Shown here in pieces: positions 27,199-36,363 of a stretch of DNA of 64,000 bases. Source of the stretch: Bacteroidales bacterium. Its GTDB lineage: Bacteria > Bacteroidota > Bacteroidia > Bacteroidales > Azobacteroidaceae. A model generated the notes under the pieces. The model was not told the origin of the DNA. It saw only the letters and a list, made by a program, of their open reading frames with translations, and ran no database searches. The stretch covers positions 62,001 to 126,000 of the forward strand of contig BHEP01000001.1 in NCBI GenBank assembly GCA_003851245.1, given 5' to 3'. A program made the translations under genes and the position numbers. Positions within the stretch are counted from its first letter, which is position 1, and every line of letters begins with the position of its first letter.

Positions 27199-29000
27199 CT
27201 GATGTAATACATCTGCTTTCAGATGCTATATCCAATCAAATAGCTGCTGGAGAGGTAATTCAACGACCAGCCTCCGTAGTAAAAGAATTGGTGGAAAACG
27301 CCATTGATGCCGCTGCCACTCATATAAAAATATATATCAAGGATGCTGGGCGCTCCCTGATTCAGGTGGTAGATAATGGCAAAGGTATGTCTGAAACAGA
27401 TGCTAGAATGGCTTTTGAACGCCATGCCACATCAAAAATAAAAGTAGCCCAAGATCTTTTTTCCCTGCGCACCTTGGGTTTTAGGGGCGAGGCACTGGCC
27501 TCAATAGCTGCCGTGGCGCAGGTAGAATTAAGAACCTGCATGGAAAATCAAGAACTGGGCACAGTAATTAATATTGCAGCTTCGCAAGTTGAAAGGCAGG
27601 AGGCCATAGCCTGCAATGTAGGAACAGTATTTTCTGTAAGAAACTTATTTTTTAATATTCCTGCCAGAAGAAAATTTCTAAAATCTAATGAGGTGGAGTT
27701 TAGAAATATTTTGTCCGAATTTGAACGCATTGTACTGGTTAATCCTCACATCTCTTTTTTGTTAATTCACAATGACTTAGAAATATCAAACCTACCAGTA
27801 TCAAATAAGGCGCAGCGCATAATCAACTTATGCGGCAAAACCCTAAACCAACAACTATTGCCCATCAATGTAGAAACTTCTCTAATCAATATCGGAGGCT
27901 ATGTAGGAGCTCCTACCTCGGCAAAGAAACGTGGAGCACAGCAATTTTTTTTTGTCAACGGACGCTACATGCGCCATCCTTATTTTCAAAAAGCTATAAG
28001 TCTGGCTTTCGAACCTTTTATACATGCTAGTGAATCGCCAAATTATTTCGTATATCTCGACATAGACCCCACTACAATAGATGTAAATATTCATCCAAGC
28101 AAGACAGAGATAAAATTTGAAAACGAGAAAGCCATTTGGCAAATAATTATGGCGGCCGTCAAAGAATCTATAGCAAAATCCAATGCCATACCGTCCATAG
28201 AATTTGACAGAGAAGGAGCCATAGATATCCCTGTATATGATAGCCGACAGGCAAGCCAAAGTTTTGTTCCGAAAGTCAATCTACAAAAAGACTACAATCC
28301 TTTTAGGGATAGTGGCACATACAAGAAGCCAGGCATGGACTGGGAAGTTTTTTTTGATAAGAAAGAAACAAATCAAGAGGATTATACTTACAATTTTGAA
28401 TTGGAAACAGAGGAAATTCAAGGGGCTTTGTTTGAAAAAGAATCTAAGACTTTCCAATATAAGGGAAAATATCTAATAAGGCCATTAAAATCTAGCTTGC
28501 TAGTGGTTCACCAGCGCAGGGCGCATATCCGTATCTTATTTGATGAATTTATAGGACGTATGGAACGCCATAAGGGAGTTTCCCACGGCATGCTTTTCCC
28601 CGAAATAATAAGTTTCACCACCAAAGAAGCCAATCTATTGCCCTACCTTCTGGAAGACCTTGCATTTATTGGTTTCGACCTCGCCGATCTAGGAGGCAAC
28701 AGCTTTTCTATAAACGGAATACCCGCAGGATTAGAAAAAATAGATCCCATAGAAAGTCTCCAAAATATGGTAGCCATGGCATTGGAAACAGGTTGTGAAA
28801 TAAAAGAAGAGGTAGAAGCTGCCTTGGCTCTATCACTTGCAAAGCAGGCTGCCATTCCTCTTGGAAAAATACTCTCCGACAGAGAAATAAATGATATTAT
28901 TACTCATTTACTTGCATCTTCTGAGATGAACTATACTCCTGAAGGAAAAAAAATTCTCTTTACAATTGATGACAATGAATTCGAAAAAAGATTGCCGTAA
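27195..29000 (+). CDS. mutL: DNA mismatch repair protein MutL
   Basis: The GHKL-ATPase mediator of mismatch repair. In 601 residues the N-terminal ATPase motifs are complete: ENAIDAAATHI (Glu general base), DNGKGM and GFRGEALASIA. The middle transducer domain has KRGAQQFFFVNGRY, and the C-terminal dimerisation domain starts near 420. I do not see a DQHAxxE endonuclease motif; the equivalent place reads VVHQRRAHIRILFDEF, as in several Bacteroidota MutL proteins, so nicking activity is doubtful. The ATG overlaps the tdh stop. Confidence 0.94.
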   Translation: MTDVIHLLSDAISNQIAAGEVIQRPASVVKELVENAIDAAATHIKIYIKDAGRSLIQVVDNGKGMSETDARMAFERHATSKIKVAQDLFSLRTLGFRGEALASIAAVAQVELRTCMENQELGTVINIAASQVERQEAIACNVGTVFSVRNLFFNIPARRKFLKSNEVEFRNILSEFERIVLVNPHISFLLIHNDLEISNLPVSNKAQRIINLCGKTLNQQLLPINVETSLINIGGYVGAPTSAKKRGAQQFFFVNGRYMRHPYFQKAISLAFEPFIHASESPNYFVYLDIDPTTIDVNIHPSKTEIKFENEKAIWQIIMAAVKESIAKSNAIPSIEFDREGAIDIPVYDSRQASQSFVPKVNLQKDYNPFRDSGTYKKPGMDWEVFFDKKETNQEDYTYNFELETEEIQGALFEKESKTFQYKGKYLIRPLKSSLLVVHQRRAHIRILFDEFIGRMERHKGVSHGMLFPEIISFTTKEANLLPYLLEDLAFIGFDLADLGGNSFSINGIPAGLEKIDPIESLQNMVAMALETGCEIKEEVEAALALSLAKQAAIPLGKILSDREINDIITHLLASSEMNYTPEGKKILFTIDDNEFEKRLP

Positions 29001-29151
29001 TTATTCGCCCCTTAATAAATACATTTTAAGCAGCTTTATTCATTAATATTTGCTTCTTGAGCTTATATATTGCTTTGATATGTGTTTGTGTTCCTGTAAA
29101 TCAAAGCTGGTTTTATATTAAAATTCCCAAAACGAGTGCGAAGAAGAATAA

Positions 29152-29424
29152 TTATAAATTAGGCTTTAAAAAAGTCTTTAAGCCAGACAAATATGGAGAT
29201 TCTAAATTCCAAAAATATGCATTTAAGTAGTCTCGTTTTCTCTCTTTGATAAGTTCCTTTTGAGACTTGGATTCACCCAAGAGAGCTTCTAAATAGGCGT
29301 AAATCTTGGTTTTTTTAGCGGGAGTGGTGAGAGCGTTTTCTCTTCCAATTACTTGTTTGTTATAGACTCCAACCAATTCGTCGCCGACGATATTAAGGCG
29401 GATGCAATTAGTAAGTTTAATCAA
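29152..29424 (-). other. Doubtful 90-codon frame, possible gene remnant
   Basis: A frame starting at TTG 29424 with no ATG, in the 460-nt gap between mutL and the DUF1016 gene. The predicted protein is basic and helical (KTKIYAYLEALLGESKSQKE), with no signal, span or motif I recognise. Its 5' end runs into the promoter of the opposite-strand DUF1016 gene. It may be the decayed end of a gene that arrived with the nuclease. The rest of the gap, 29001-29151, holds nothing I can identify. Confidence 0.25.
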
Positions 29425-29431
29425 GTATGAT

Positions 29432-29439
29432 TATCTTTG
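29432..29439 (+). promoter_or_regulatory. -7 box of DUF1016 nuclease gene
   Basis: TATCTTTG, 21 nt before the ATG at 29461, so the gene has its own promoter and a very short leader. Confidence 0.6.
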
Positions 29440-29460
29440 TAGAATATTAAACTTCAAGGC

Positions 29461-30531
29461 ATGCAAGTAGATAGGCAAAATCAATTTTTCGATATTGTAC
29501 GATTGATTAAATCGACACAAGCCAGTGCCATTTCATTAGTAAATACCGAGTTAATAAATCTGTATTGGAATGTGGGTTCGTATATTAGCCTACAAGTGGC
29601 TGGCGCAAATTGGGGAGATAAGACCGTAAGTGAATTGGCATTGTACATCCAGAAAAAGCATCCTGAGGTGAAAGGTTTTAACCGCAGGGGGCTTTATCGA
29701 ATGAAGCAATTTTATGAAACATATAGCTCAATGACATTTGTGTCATCTGCAATGACACACACACAAGTTGCTAATAATGAGACCTCTGAAATTGTGCCAT
29801 CGGCAATGACACAATTGAAAACCGATGATATAAGGACATCTCTTTTGACTAAAATCAGCTGGACACACCATTTGGCATTGATCTCTAGAACAAAAACAAA
29901 TGAACAGAGGGAGTTCTATTTACAACTGTGTATAAAAGAGAGGTATACGGTAAAAGAACTGGAACGACAGATAGACAGCAGCATATTTGAGCGAGTTGTG
30001 CTGGGAAACACAAAACTCTCAACACTGCTGAAAGAAGTTTACCCTAACATTGGTAATAGTTTCAAAGATGAGTATGTAGTCGAATTTCTGGGATTACCCG
30101 AATCACATAGTGAAAGCGAACTGCAAAAAGGGCTAATAAATCAAATGAAGAACTTTATGCTTGAGCTGGGGCGAGACTTTATTTATATTGGTGAAGAGTA
30201 TAGAGTGCAAGTAGGCAACAGTGATTTTTATATTGACTTGCTGTTTTATCATCGTGGATTACAATGCCTTGTGGCTTTCGAATTAAAGGCAGAGAAGTTT
30301 AAGCCTGAACATTTGGGGCAACTCAATTTTTATCTTGAAGCTCTCGATCGTGACGTAAAGAAAGCAAATGAGAATCCAAGTATTGGTATCCTGCTGTGTA
30401 AAGACAAGGATAATGAAGTCGTAGAGTACGCTTTAAGTAGGTATTTGTCTCCGACTATGGTTTCGCAGTATGAGACTCAGCTTCCAGACAAAGAGTTACT
30501 GCAAAGAAAATTACAGGATCTATTCAAGTAA
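29461..30531 (+). CDS. DUF1016/YhcG-family PD-(D/E)XK nuclease
   Basis: The 356-residue protein has an N-terminal DUF1016 helical domain (INLYWNVGSYISLQ at about 27-40; FNRRGLYRMKQFYETY). After a low-complexity linker (about 90-125) with repeated SAMT motifs comes a C-terminal PD-(D/E)XK nuclease core: DFYIDLLFYHRGLQCLVAFE then LKAEKF, giving Asp near 259 and the E-x-K near 275. Family members (E. coli YhcG) are linked to defence loci and horizontally spread genes. Here it stands alone between mutL and serB with its own promoter. The substrate is unknown. Confidence 0.87.
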   Translation: MQVDRQNQFFDIVRLIKSTQASAISLVNTELINLYWNVGSYISLQVAGANWGDKTVSELALYIQKKHPEVKGFNRRGLYRMKQFYETYSSMTFVSSAMTHTQVANNETSEIVPSAMTQLKTDDIRTSLLTKISWTHHLALISRTKTNEQREFYLQLCIKERYTVKELERQIDSSIFERVVLGNTKLSTLLKEVYPNIGNSFKDEYVVEFLGLPESHSESELQKGLINQMKNFMLELGRDFIYIGEEYRVQVGNSDFYIDLLFYHRGLQCLVAFELKAEKFKPEHLGQLNFYLEALDRDVKKANENPSIGILLCKDKDNEVVEYALSRYLSPTMVSQYETQLPDKELLQRKLQDLFK

Positions 30532-30651
30532 GCTTAATTTGTGCAGGAGTCTTATGCCCAAATATCAGTAATATTGCTGATGATTTGAGCAACAAAGTTA
30601 GCAATCTTTTTATGAACAAGTCTATAGATTAAAAAAAACCCTATATTTGCA

Positions 30652-30659
30652 GTCTAAAT
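30652..30659 (+). promoter_or_regulatory. -7 box of serB operon
   Basis: TATATTTG, 63 nt before the serB ATG. The predicted transcript starts just before the leader hairpin at 30664. Confidence 0.55.
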
Positions 30660-30663
30660 TCAA

Positions 30664-30687
30664 GCGGATAGAAAAAAACCTGTCTGC
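30664..30687 (+). promoter_or_regulatory. 5' UTR hairpin before serB
   Basis: GCGGATAG pairs with CTGTCTGC over 8 bp (two G-U pairs) around an A-rich 8-nt loop. It is followed by no T run, so it is not a terminator. It sits at the predicted 5' end of the transcript; it may stabilise the mRNA or bind a regulator. Confidence 0.5.
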
Positions 30688-30721
30688 AATAAAACCAAGT
30701 CATATAAAAAAATAGTAAAAA

Positions 30722-31942
30722 ATGAATGCAAACGAAATTATATTAGTCAATTTTTCTGGACAAGACAAGCCAGGTGTAACTGCTGCTCTTTCTGGGATAT
30801 TGGCCAAATATGATGCCATCATCTTGGATATTGGACAGGCTGGCATACACAATATGCTATCTCTTGGCATATTGTTTCAAACAACAAACGGCAAGTCTGG
30901 AGAAATAATGAAAGACATGCTATTTAAAAGCTATGAGCTCGACATACATATTGTATTCAAGGCCATAGAAGACGAAGATTATTCTAAGTGGGTGAGCATG
31001 CAAGGAAAAAATAGGTATATCATAACCCTATTGGGCAAGATGCTCAGCGCCAAACAAATAGCTGCCGTAACGGAACTTGTCAATGAGCAGGGACTAAATA
31101 TTGATGGCATAACTCGCCTCACAGGGCGCGTGCACCTAGATGAAAAAATACGGGCTACAAAGGCCAGCGTAGAGTTTTCGGTGAGAGGAACCCCTAGTAA
31201 TAAGGATGAGATGCAAAAGAAATTTATGGAAATCTCTGCCAACTTAGAAATGGACATCTCCTTTCAGGAAGAAAGCATGTATAGACGCACACGCCGCCTT
31301 ATATGCTTCGATATGGATTCTACACTTATAGAGACGGAGGTAATAGACGAACTGGCAATGCGCAATGGTGTGGGCGAGGAGGTGAAGGCGATTACAGAAT
31401 CGGCCATGAGGGGAGAAATTGATTTTGCCGAAAGTTTTGAGAAAAGAGTTTCCCTACTAAAGGGACTCGACGAATCGGTGATGCACGAAATTGCACAAAA
31501 CCTACCCATCACAGAGGGTGCCGACAGACTCATTAGAGTACTACAAAAAATTGGATTTAAAATTGCAATCCTTTCTGGGGGATTTTCTTATTTTGGCAAC
31601 TATCTAAAAGACAAGTACAAGCTGGATTATGTGTATGCCAATGAGTTGGAAATAGAAAATGGCATACTCACCGGCAGGCATCTGGGAGATATTGTCGATG
31701 GCAAAAGAAAAGCCGAACTACTGCGATTGATAGCACAGGTGGAGAAGCTAGACATCCGACAAACAGTAGCCGTGGGGGATGGTGCCAACGACTTGCCCAT
31801 GATTAGCATTGCTGGGCTCGGAATAGCATTTCATGCCAAACCCAAGGTCAAGGAAAATGCCAAACAATCAATATCTACAATAGGGCTGGATGGTATATTA
31901 TATTTTTTAGGATATAAAGACTCACACCTCGATGAAATGTAA
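30722..31942 (+). CDS. serB: Phosphoserine phosphatase with N-terminal ACT domains
   Basis: Last step of serine synthesis: hydrolyses O-phosphoserine. The 406-residue protein starts with two ACT-like regulatory modules (about 1-180: ILVNFSGQDKPGVTAALSG and RYIITLLGKMLSAKQIAAV). The HAD phosphatase follows, with nucleophile motif CFDMDSTLIE near 195-204, motif II AILSGGFSYF, Lys in VDGKRKAELL and motif IV VGDGANDLPM. ACT domains suggest feedback by serine or a related amino acid. It overlaps the following membrane glycosyltransferase gene by 11 nt, an odd pairing of serine synthesis with envelope glycan genes. Confidence 0.94.
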   Translation: MNANEIILVNFSGQDKPGVTAALSGILAKYDAIILDIGQAGIHNMLSLGILFQTTNGKSGEIMKDMLFKSYELDIHIVFKAIEDEDYSKWVSMQGKNRYIITLLGKMLSAKQIAAVTELVNEQGLNIDGITRLTGRVHLDEKIRATKASVEFSVRGTPSNKDEMQKKFMEISANLEMDISFQEESMYRRTRRLICFDMDSTLIETEVIDELAMRNGVGEEVKAITESAMRGEIDFAESFEKRVSLLKGLDESVMHEIAQNLPITEGADRLIRVLQKIGFKIAILSGGFSYFGNYLKDKYKLDYVYANELEIENGILTGRHLGDIVDGKRKAELLRLIAQVEKLDIRQTVAVGDGANDLPMISIAGLGIAFHAKPKVKENAKQSISTIGLDGILYFLGYKDSHLDEM

Positions 31943-33113
31943 GGACATAAAAACAATCATTTATAAGAAGAAGTTCGTTGTGGCTCTCTGGTTTATTGTG
32001 GCTTTTGCGGCTACGCTAAAGCAGTTTTCTAGTGGGGTAAGCAACAACTACCTAATATTCAAGCACGTTTTTTTTAATACCCTAGACCAGACAAATTTAT
32101 ATATAGAATCCACACTCTACCACGATACCAATCACTACGGGCCTATTTTTAGCCTCATCATTGCCCCCTTTGCCATATTGCCAGATGCCTTAGGCTCTAC
32201 CCTCTGGGGCTTATGTATGGCACTGAGCCTATATATAGCCATTATAAAACTCCCCGTAGATTGGAAATCGCAAGCACTCATACTTCTCATTGCCACCAAC
32301 GAATTGTTTACAAGCACCACTTCCCTGCAAACCAACCCTCTGGTAGCAGCACTGCTGATTGGTAGCTTTATTGCCATAGACAAGAAAAAAGATTTTTGGG
32401 CCGCTCTATTTATTGCACTTGGACTATTCATAAAGCTCTATGGCATAGTGGGCTTCTGCTTCTTCTTCTTCTCCAAGCAAAAGGCAAGGCTTTTAGCATA
32501 TTTTGTCCTTTGGAGCATAGTTTTGTTTATACTTCCTATGAGCATATCGTCGCCCGAATTTATCTTGCAGTCGTATCAAGATTGGTATCACTCAATTGTA
32601 GATAAGAATATGGAAAATGCAAATTCTCTGATGCAAGACGTATCCGTTATGGGCATTATAAGGAGGGTTTCGGGAAATAGAGAAATTTCCAATATGGCGG
32701 TTATGCTACCTGCACTCATCCTTTTTGCACTGCAATATATAAAAACAGAATTATATAAAGACCTTAACTATAGATTAGCTATACTAGCATCTACCCTTCT
32801 TTTTATTGTATTGTTTAGTTCGAGCTCCGAATCGCCCACTTATATCATTGCCATGACGGGAGTAGGCATATGGTTTGTGATACAAAAAAAACCTGTCAAT
32901 AAATATATAATCTCACTGCTTATCTTTGCCTTGGTGCTCACCAGCCTCTCGCCCACAGATATTGTGCCTAAGGCCGCTCGCATATTTATAAGGGCATACT
33001 CCCTAAAAGCACTGCCCTGCTTGCTTATTTGGCTAGTACTTATATGGCAAATATTTACTTATAAGATGGCTGCTAAAGAGCCAATTATGAAAGATACGAA
33101 AAATATTTTATAA
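31932..33113 (+). CDS. GT87/DUF2029-type polytopic membrane glycosyltransferase
   Basis: The 393-residue protein has about ten membrane spans. The first is FVVALWFIVAFAATL near 15-30, then a periplasmic loop with LYHDTNHYGPIFS (an acidic/His loop as in GT-C catalytic sites), then repeated hydrophobic segments to IWLVLIWQIFTY near the C-terminus. Architecture and loop fit GT-C polyprenyl-phosphate-sugar-dependent transferases (GT87/DUF2029). It is followed by a dolichol-phosphate-mannose-synthase-like GT2 that could make its lipid-linked sugar donor. The acceptor is unknown. It overlaps serB by 11 nt. Confidence 0.78.
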   Translation: MKCKDIKTIIYKKKFVVALWFIVAFAATLKQFSSGVSNNYLIFKHVFFNTLDQTNLYIESTLYHDTNHYGPIFSLIIAPFAILPDALGSTLWGLCMALSLYIAIIKLPVDWKSQALILLIATNELFTSTTSLQTNPLVAALLIGSFIAIDKKKDFWAALFIALGLFIKLYGIVGFCFFFFSKQKARLLAYFVLWSIVLFILPMSISSPEFILQSYQDWYHSIVDKNMENANSLMQDVSVMGIIRRVSGNREISNMAVMLPALILFALQYIKTELYKDLNYRLAILASTLLFIVLFSSSSESPTYIIAMTGVGIWFVIQKKPVNKYIISLLIFALVLTSLSPTDIVPKAARIFIRAYSLKALPCLLIWLVLIWQIFTYKMAAKEPIMKDTKNIL

Positions 33114-33135
33114 CACATAAAAAAACAGGAATAAA

Positions 33136-34071
33136 TTGACTACAAAAAAAATATCTATAATCATCTGCTGCTACAATGAAGAGGCAAACATCCCCGTCAT
33201 TGTTACCAACATTCATCAGCAGATGCAGCATCTGCCATATATTTATGAAATTATTGTTGTCAATGATGGAAGTACCGACAAGTCCTTGGCTATTTTAGAA
33301 GATTTGTGCAAAGACGACAAGCTGCTTTTTTACGTCAATTTCTCGCGCAATTTCGGTCATCAGAATGCCTTAAAAGCAGGACTGGATTTTGCTACTGGCG
33401 ATGCCATAATTAGCATGGATGCCGATATGCAACATCCTCCCGAACTAATACCCTCACTGATTCAAAAATGGGAAGAAGGATTTGATGTAGTATACACTAG
33501 GCGCAAAGACGACAAAAGTCTGTCTAAACGCAAGCGCAAGAGTTCGGCACTATTCTATCGCTTCCTAAACACCGTGTCAGACATAGAGCTAGAAGCTGGA
33601 ACAGCCGATTTTAGATTGCTCGATAGGCAGGTAGCAAATATCATCATCAATATAAAAGGGCAAAACCTATTCTTTAGAGGTATCGTGAGTTGGGTGGGAT
33701 TCAAACAGTACGCTCTGGATTATTACCCTGGCAAACGACATTCGGGAGAAAGTAAGTATACCCTTAAAAAAATGGTCGGATTGGCGGTGCAAGGAATAAC
33801 TTCTTTTAGCGTAAAGCCATTATACATAGCTCTTTATATAGGATTTACAATTGCCCTGCTCTCCCTATTGTTTATTCCCTATGCCATCTTTAGCCTATAC
33901 TACAATCAGCCCGTTTCGGGATGGACTTCTCTAATAGTGACAATTGGTTTCTTGGGGGGCTTGCAGCTATTTATTCTTGGAATTATTGGACTCTATATTG
34001 GAAAAATATTCACCCAAACTAAGCAATACCCTACTTACATCGTTAAAAGCACCAACCTCAACAATTCATAA
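33136..34071 (+). CDS. GT2 glycosyltransferase, polyprenyl-phosphate sugar synthase type
   Basis: A 311-residue protein: GT-A domain with IIICCYNEEANIPV near the start, VNDGSTDKS, the metal-binding MDADMQHPPELI and the conserved KRHSGESKYTLKKM. Two C-terminal membrane spans follow (about 232-255 and 270-295). This matches GtrB/DPM1-like enzymes that load a sugar from a nucleotide donor onto polyprenyl phosphate. The start is TTG at 33136, preceded by AGGA; no ATG is near, and the N-terminal strand would be lost otherwise. Probably feeds the upstream GT87 enzyme. Confidence 0.88.
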   Translation: MTTKKISIIICCYNEEANIPVIVTNIHQQMQHLPYIYEIIVVNDGSTDKSLAILEDLCKDDKLLFYVNFSRNFGHQNALKAGLDFATGDAIISMDADMQHPPELIPSLIQKWEEGFDVVYTRRKDDKSLSKRKRKSSALFYRFLNTVSDIELEAGTADFRLLDRQVANIIINIKGQNLFFRGIVSWVGFKQYALDYYPGKRHSGESKYTLKKMVGLAVQGITSFSVKPLYIALYIGFTIALLSLLFIPYAIFSLYYNQPVSGWTSLIVTIGFLGGLQLFILGIIGLYIGKIFTQTKQYPTYIVKSTNLNNS

Positions 34072-34085
34072 TTACTCCATATAAT

Positions 34086-34874
34086 ATGAAAATTAATAAG
34101 ACCATACTTTTAAGTTTCGACATCGAGGAATTTGATATGCCCATGGAATACGGACGCAGCATCTCCTTTGAAGAGCAAATGGATGTTTCAAAACAAGGAA
34201 CCGAAAAGATACTTAGTCTATTGAGCAATAATGGTGTGAAAGCTACCTTCTACGTAACCGCCAACTTTGCCCTGCATGCTCCCCAATTGGTGCACAAAAT
34301 AATTGTCCAAGGTCACGAACTGGCTTCTCACGGACTATATCACAGCAATTTTGAAATAGCTCACCTCGCTCAATCCAAAGAAATATTGGAAGATATAGGA
34401 AAAACCAAAATCAAGGGATACCGAATGGCTAGAATGATGCCCGTTTCTGAGAAAGAGGTGGCAAAGGCTGGCTACGCCTACAACTCATCTATCAACCCTA
34501 CCTATCTGCCTGGGCGCTACAACAAGCTATACGAGCCACGCAGCTATTTTATGAGGGAGGGCGTGTGGCAGTTGCCCGCCTCGGTTACTCCTATGTTTAG
34601 ATTTCCCCTCTTTTGGCTGTCCTTTCATAATCTGCCGCTCTATATATACCAACTATTGGCAAAGTGGGCTATTGGCAAAGACGGCTACCTAAATGTGTAT
34701 TTTCATCCATGGGAATTTATGGAAATAGGACCCAAAGAAAAATATAATTTTCCATACTATGTATGCCGAAACACTGGAGATAAAATGGTAGAACGCCTAG
34801 ATTCTTTTATTAAGCATGCAAAAAAAAATGCCTATACCTTTGCAAAAACAGAAACATTGATTGAGTCTATATAA
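34086..34874 (+). CDS. Polysaccharide deacetylase family protein (NodB homology)
   Basis: The 262-residue protein has the NodB fold: catalytic-base motif LSFDIEEFD at about 9-17, zinc-binding ELASHGLYHSNF (HxxxH type), the motif-3 region KGYRMARMMPV, and VYFHPWEF near the C-terminus as in deacetylases tied to cell-surface glycan clusters. No signal peptide, so it is likely cytoplasmic or peripheral. It would remove N-acetyl groups from a lipid-linked or nucleotide-linked sugar made by the two preceding glycosyltransferases; this pathway is inferred. A structured repeat follows 5 nt after its stop. Confidence 0.84.
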   Translation: MKINKTILLSFDIEEFDMPMEYGRSISFEEQMDVSKQGTEKILSLLSNNGVKATFYVTANFALHAPQLVHKIIVQGHELASHGLYHSNFEIAHLAQSKEILEDIGKTKIKGYRMARMMPVSEKEVAKAGYAYNSSINPTYLPGRYNKLYEPRSYFMREGVWQLPASVTPMFRFPLFWLSFHNLPLYIYQLLAKWAIGKDGYLNVYFHPWEFMEIGPKEKYNFPYYVCRNTGDKMVERLDSFIKHAKKNAYTFAKTETLIESI

Positions 34875-34879
34875 TAATG

Positions 34880-34930
34880 TATAGAGGTACCCGCATAGAT
34901 ACTTGTAGTCTGGGTAGGCATCCTTCTATA
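34880..34930 (+). repeat. Structured dispersed intercistronic element, copy B
   Basis: Second copy of the element at 3378-3428, in the same orientation relative to its flanking genes and again between a stop codon and the next start. Outer helix TATAGA/TCTATA (34880-34885 with 34925-34930), then GG/CC, and inner helix TACCC/GGGTA (34888-34892 with 34912-34916). The 3' part TGGGTAGGCATCCTTCT is identical in both copies. Alignment starts at TAGAGG in each copy. Confidence 0.8.
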
Positions 34931-34947
34931 AAGTAATAAGTGAGTAA

Positions 34948-36363
34948 ATGGATAACTATAAAAAAATAAGTCTTATGAAAACACTAATTTATGGCGCATT
35001 ACTAAGCTTATTTTTCTTATTTGCTTGCACACAAAAAAAGGAAAAGGCAAGCCTTGAAATTGACGACTTTGAAATCATCAAAGAAAGGAAGGAGCTTGTT
35101 GTCCTTACCCTCTACAGCTCAGTTTCTTACTTTATTTACAGGGGCGAAGAGATGGGCTATGAGTATGATCTGGTGAAAAGCTATGCCGAATCGCAGGGCT
35201 TAAGCCTCAAAATAAAGGTCGCAGACAATGTGAACCAACTAACAGAAATGCTGGAAGCCAAGGAGGGTGATTTGATAGCCTTCAACATTCCAATAAGCAA
35301 TCAGATGAAAGAAAACATACTCTACTGTGGACAAGAAAGTATCAACGAGCAGGTGCTGGTGCAGAGGGCAAACAAGAAAGATACCCTAATAAAAGACGTA
35401 ACGCAAATGATTGGTAAAGAGGTCTATGTAGTAGCAAACAGCAAGTTTGACAAACGCCTTAGCAACCTAAACCAAGAATTGGGTGGCGGCATCATAATCA
35501 AAACTATTGACAAAGACACCATCTCGGTAGAAGACCTCATAGGCCTTGTGGCCACAACAGACAATGAGATAATATATACCCTGAGCGACAAAAATATTGC
35601 AAGACTAAACAAGACTTATCACCCCAACATAAATTATGATTTGGCAATAAGCCATCCTCAACGATCCTCATGGGCGGTAAGGCTATCGGGAGCTAATTTG
35701 GCAGCCAGCATCGATGAGTGGTTCAAAAATTACAAGAAGCAAACAAATTATAGTGCCACCATAAAAAGATATTTTGAAAGAAGCAAGCTTTCCCAAATTG
35801 AGGGTATTCCCATTCTCGACAATGGCAACATATCTATCTTCGACAATATGTTTAAGCACTATGCCACACAAATAAGCTGGGACTGGCGATTGCTATCGTC
35901 TATCGCCTACCAAGAATCTCGCTTCGATACAGCGGGGGTTTCATGGGCTGGCGCCGTAGGATTGATGGGACTAATGCCTCGTACGGCCGAAAATTTTGGA
36001 CTCGATGCCAACAAACGTACCAATCCCGAAGGAAATATTAAGGCCTCAATTGAGTATATACGATCACTAGAAAAGGCATTTACCAGAGTAGAAGATGCGG
36101 AAGAAAAAAAGAAATTTATTTTGGCCTCCTACAATGCTGGATTGGGGCATATTAAGGATGCGCAAGCCCTAGCAAGAAAACTAAACAAAAATCCTTATAT
36201 ATGGGAAGCTAATGTCGAAGAGTGCCTAAAACTTAAGAGCCTCCCCGAATTTTATAATGATAGCGTATGCAAACAAGGGTATTTTAGGGGCTCCGAAACC
36301 TTCGATTATGTAAAACAAGTGATAAAACGATGGAAATATTATGAGCAAAAAGTTCAGCTTTAA
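34948..36363 (+). CDS. MltF-like membrane-bound lytic transglycosylase, lipoprotein
   Basis: The 471-residue protein has a lipoprotein signal (hydrophobic run ending FAC near residue 27; a second ATG at 34975 would give a tighter signal). It has an N-terminal periplasmic solute-binding-like domain (about 50-270: VVLTLYSSVSYFIYRGEEMG) and a C-terminal SLT goose-lysozyme-like domain. The SLT domain has the catalytic Glu in IAYQESRFDT near 325, then SWAGAVGLMGLMPRTAENFG and ASYNAGLGHI. This order is that of MltF, which cleaves peptidoglycan while sensing muropeptides. The 3' end overlaps trmN6 by 23 nt. Confidence 0.9.
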   Translation: MDNYKKISLMKTLIYGALLSLFFLFACTQKKEKASLEIDDFEIIKERKELVVLTLYSSVSYFIYRGEEMGYEYDLVKSYAESQGLSLKIKVADNVNQLTEMLEAKEGDLIAFNIPISNQMKENILYCGQESINEQVLVQRANKKDTLIKDVTQMIGKEVYVVANSKFDKRLSNLNQELGGGIIIKTIDKDTISVEDLIGLVATTDNEIIYTLSDKNIARLNKTYHPNINYDLAISHPQRSSWAVRLSGANLAASIDEWFKNYKKQTNYSATIKRYFERSKLSQIEGIPILDNGNISIFDNMFKHYATQISWDWRLLSSIAYQESRFDTAGVSWAGAVGLMGLMPRTAENFGLDANKRTNPEGNIKASIEYIRSLEKAFTRVEDAEEKKKFILASYNAGLGHIKDAQALARKLNKNPYIWEANVEECLKLKSLPEFYNDSVCKQGYFRGSETFDYVKQVIKRWKYYEQKVQL

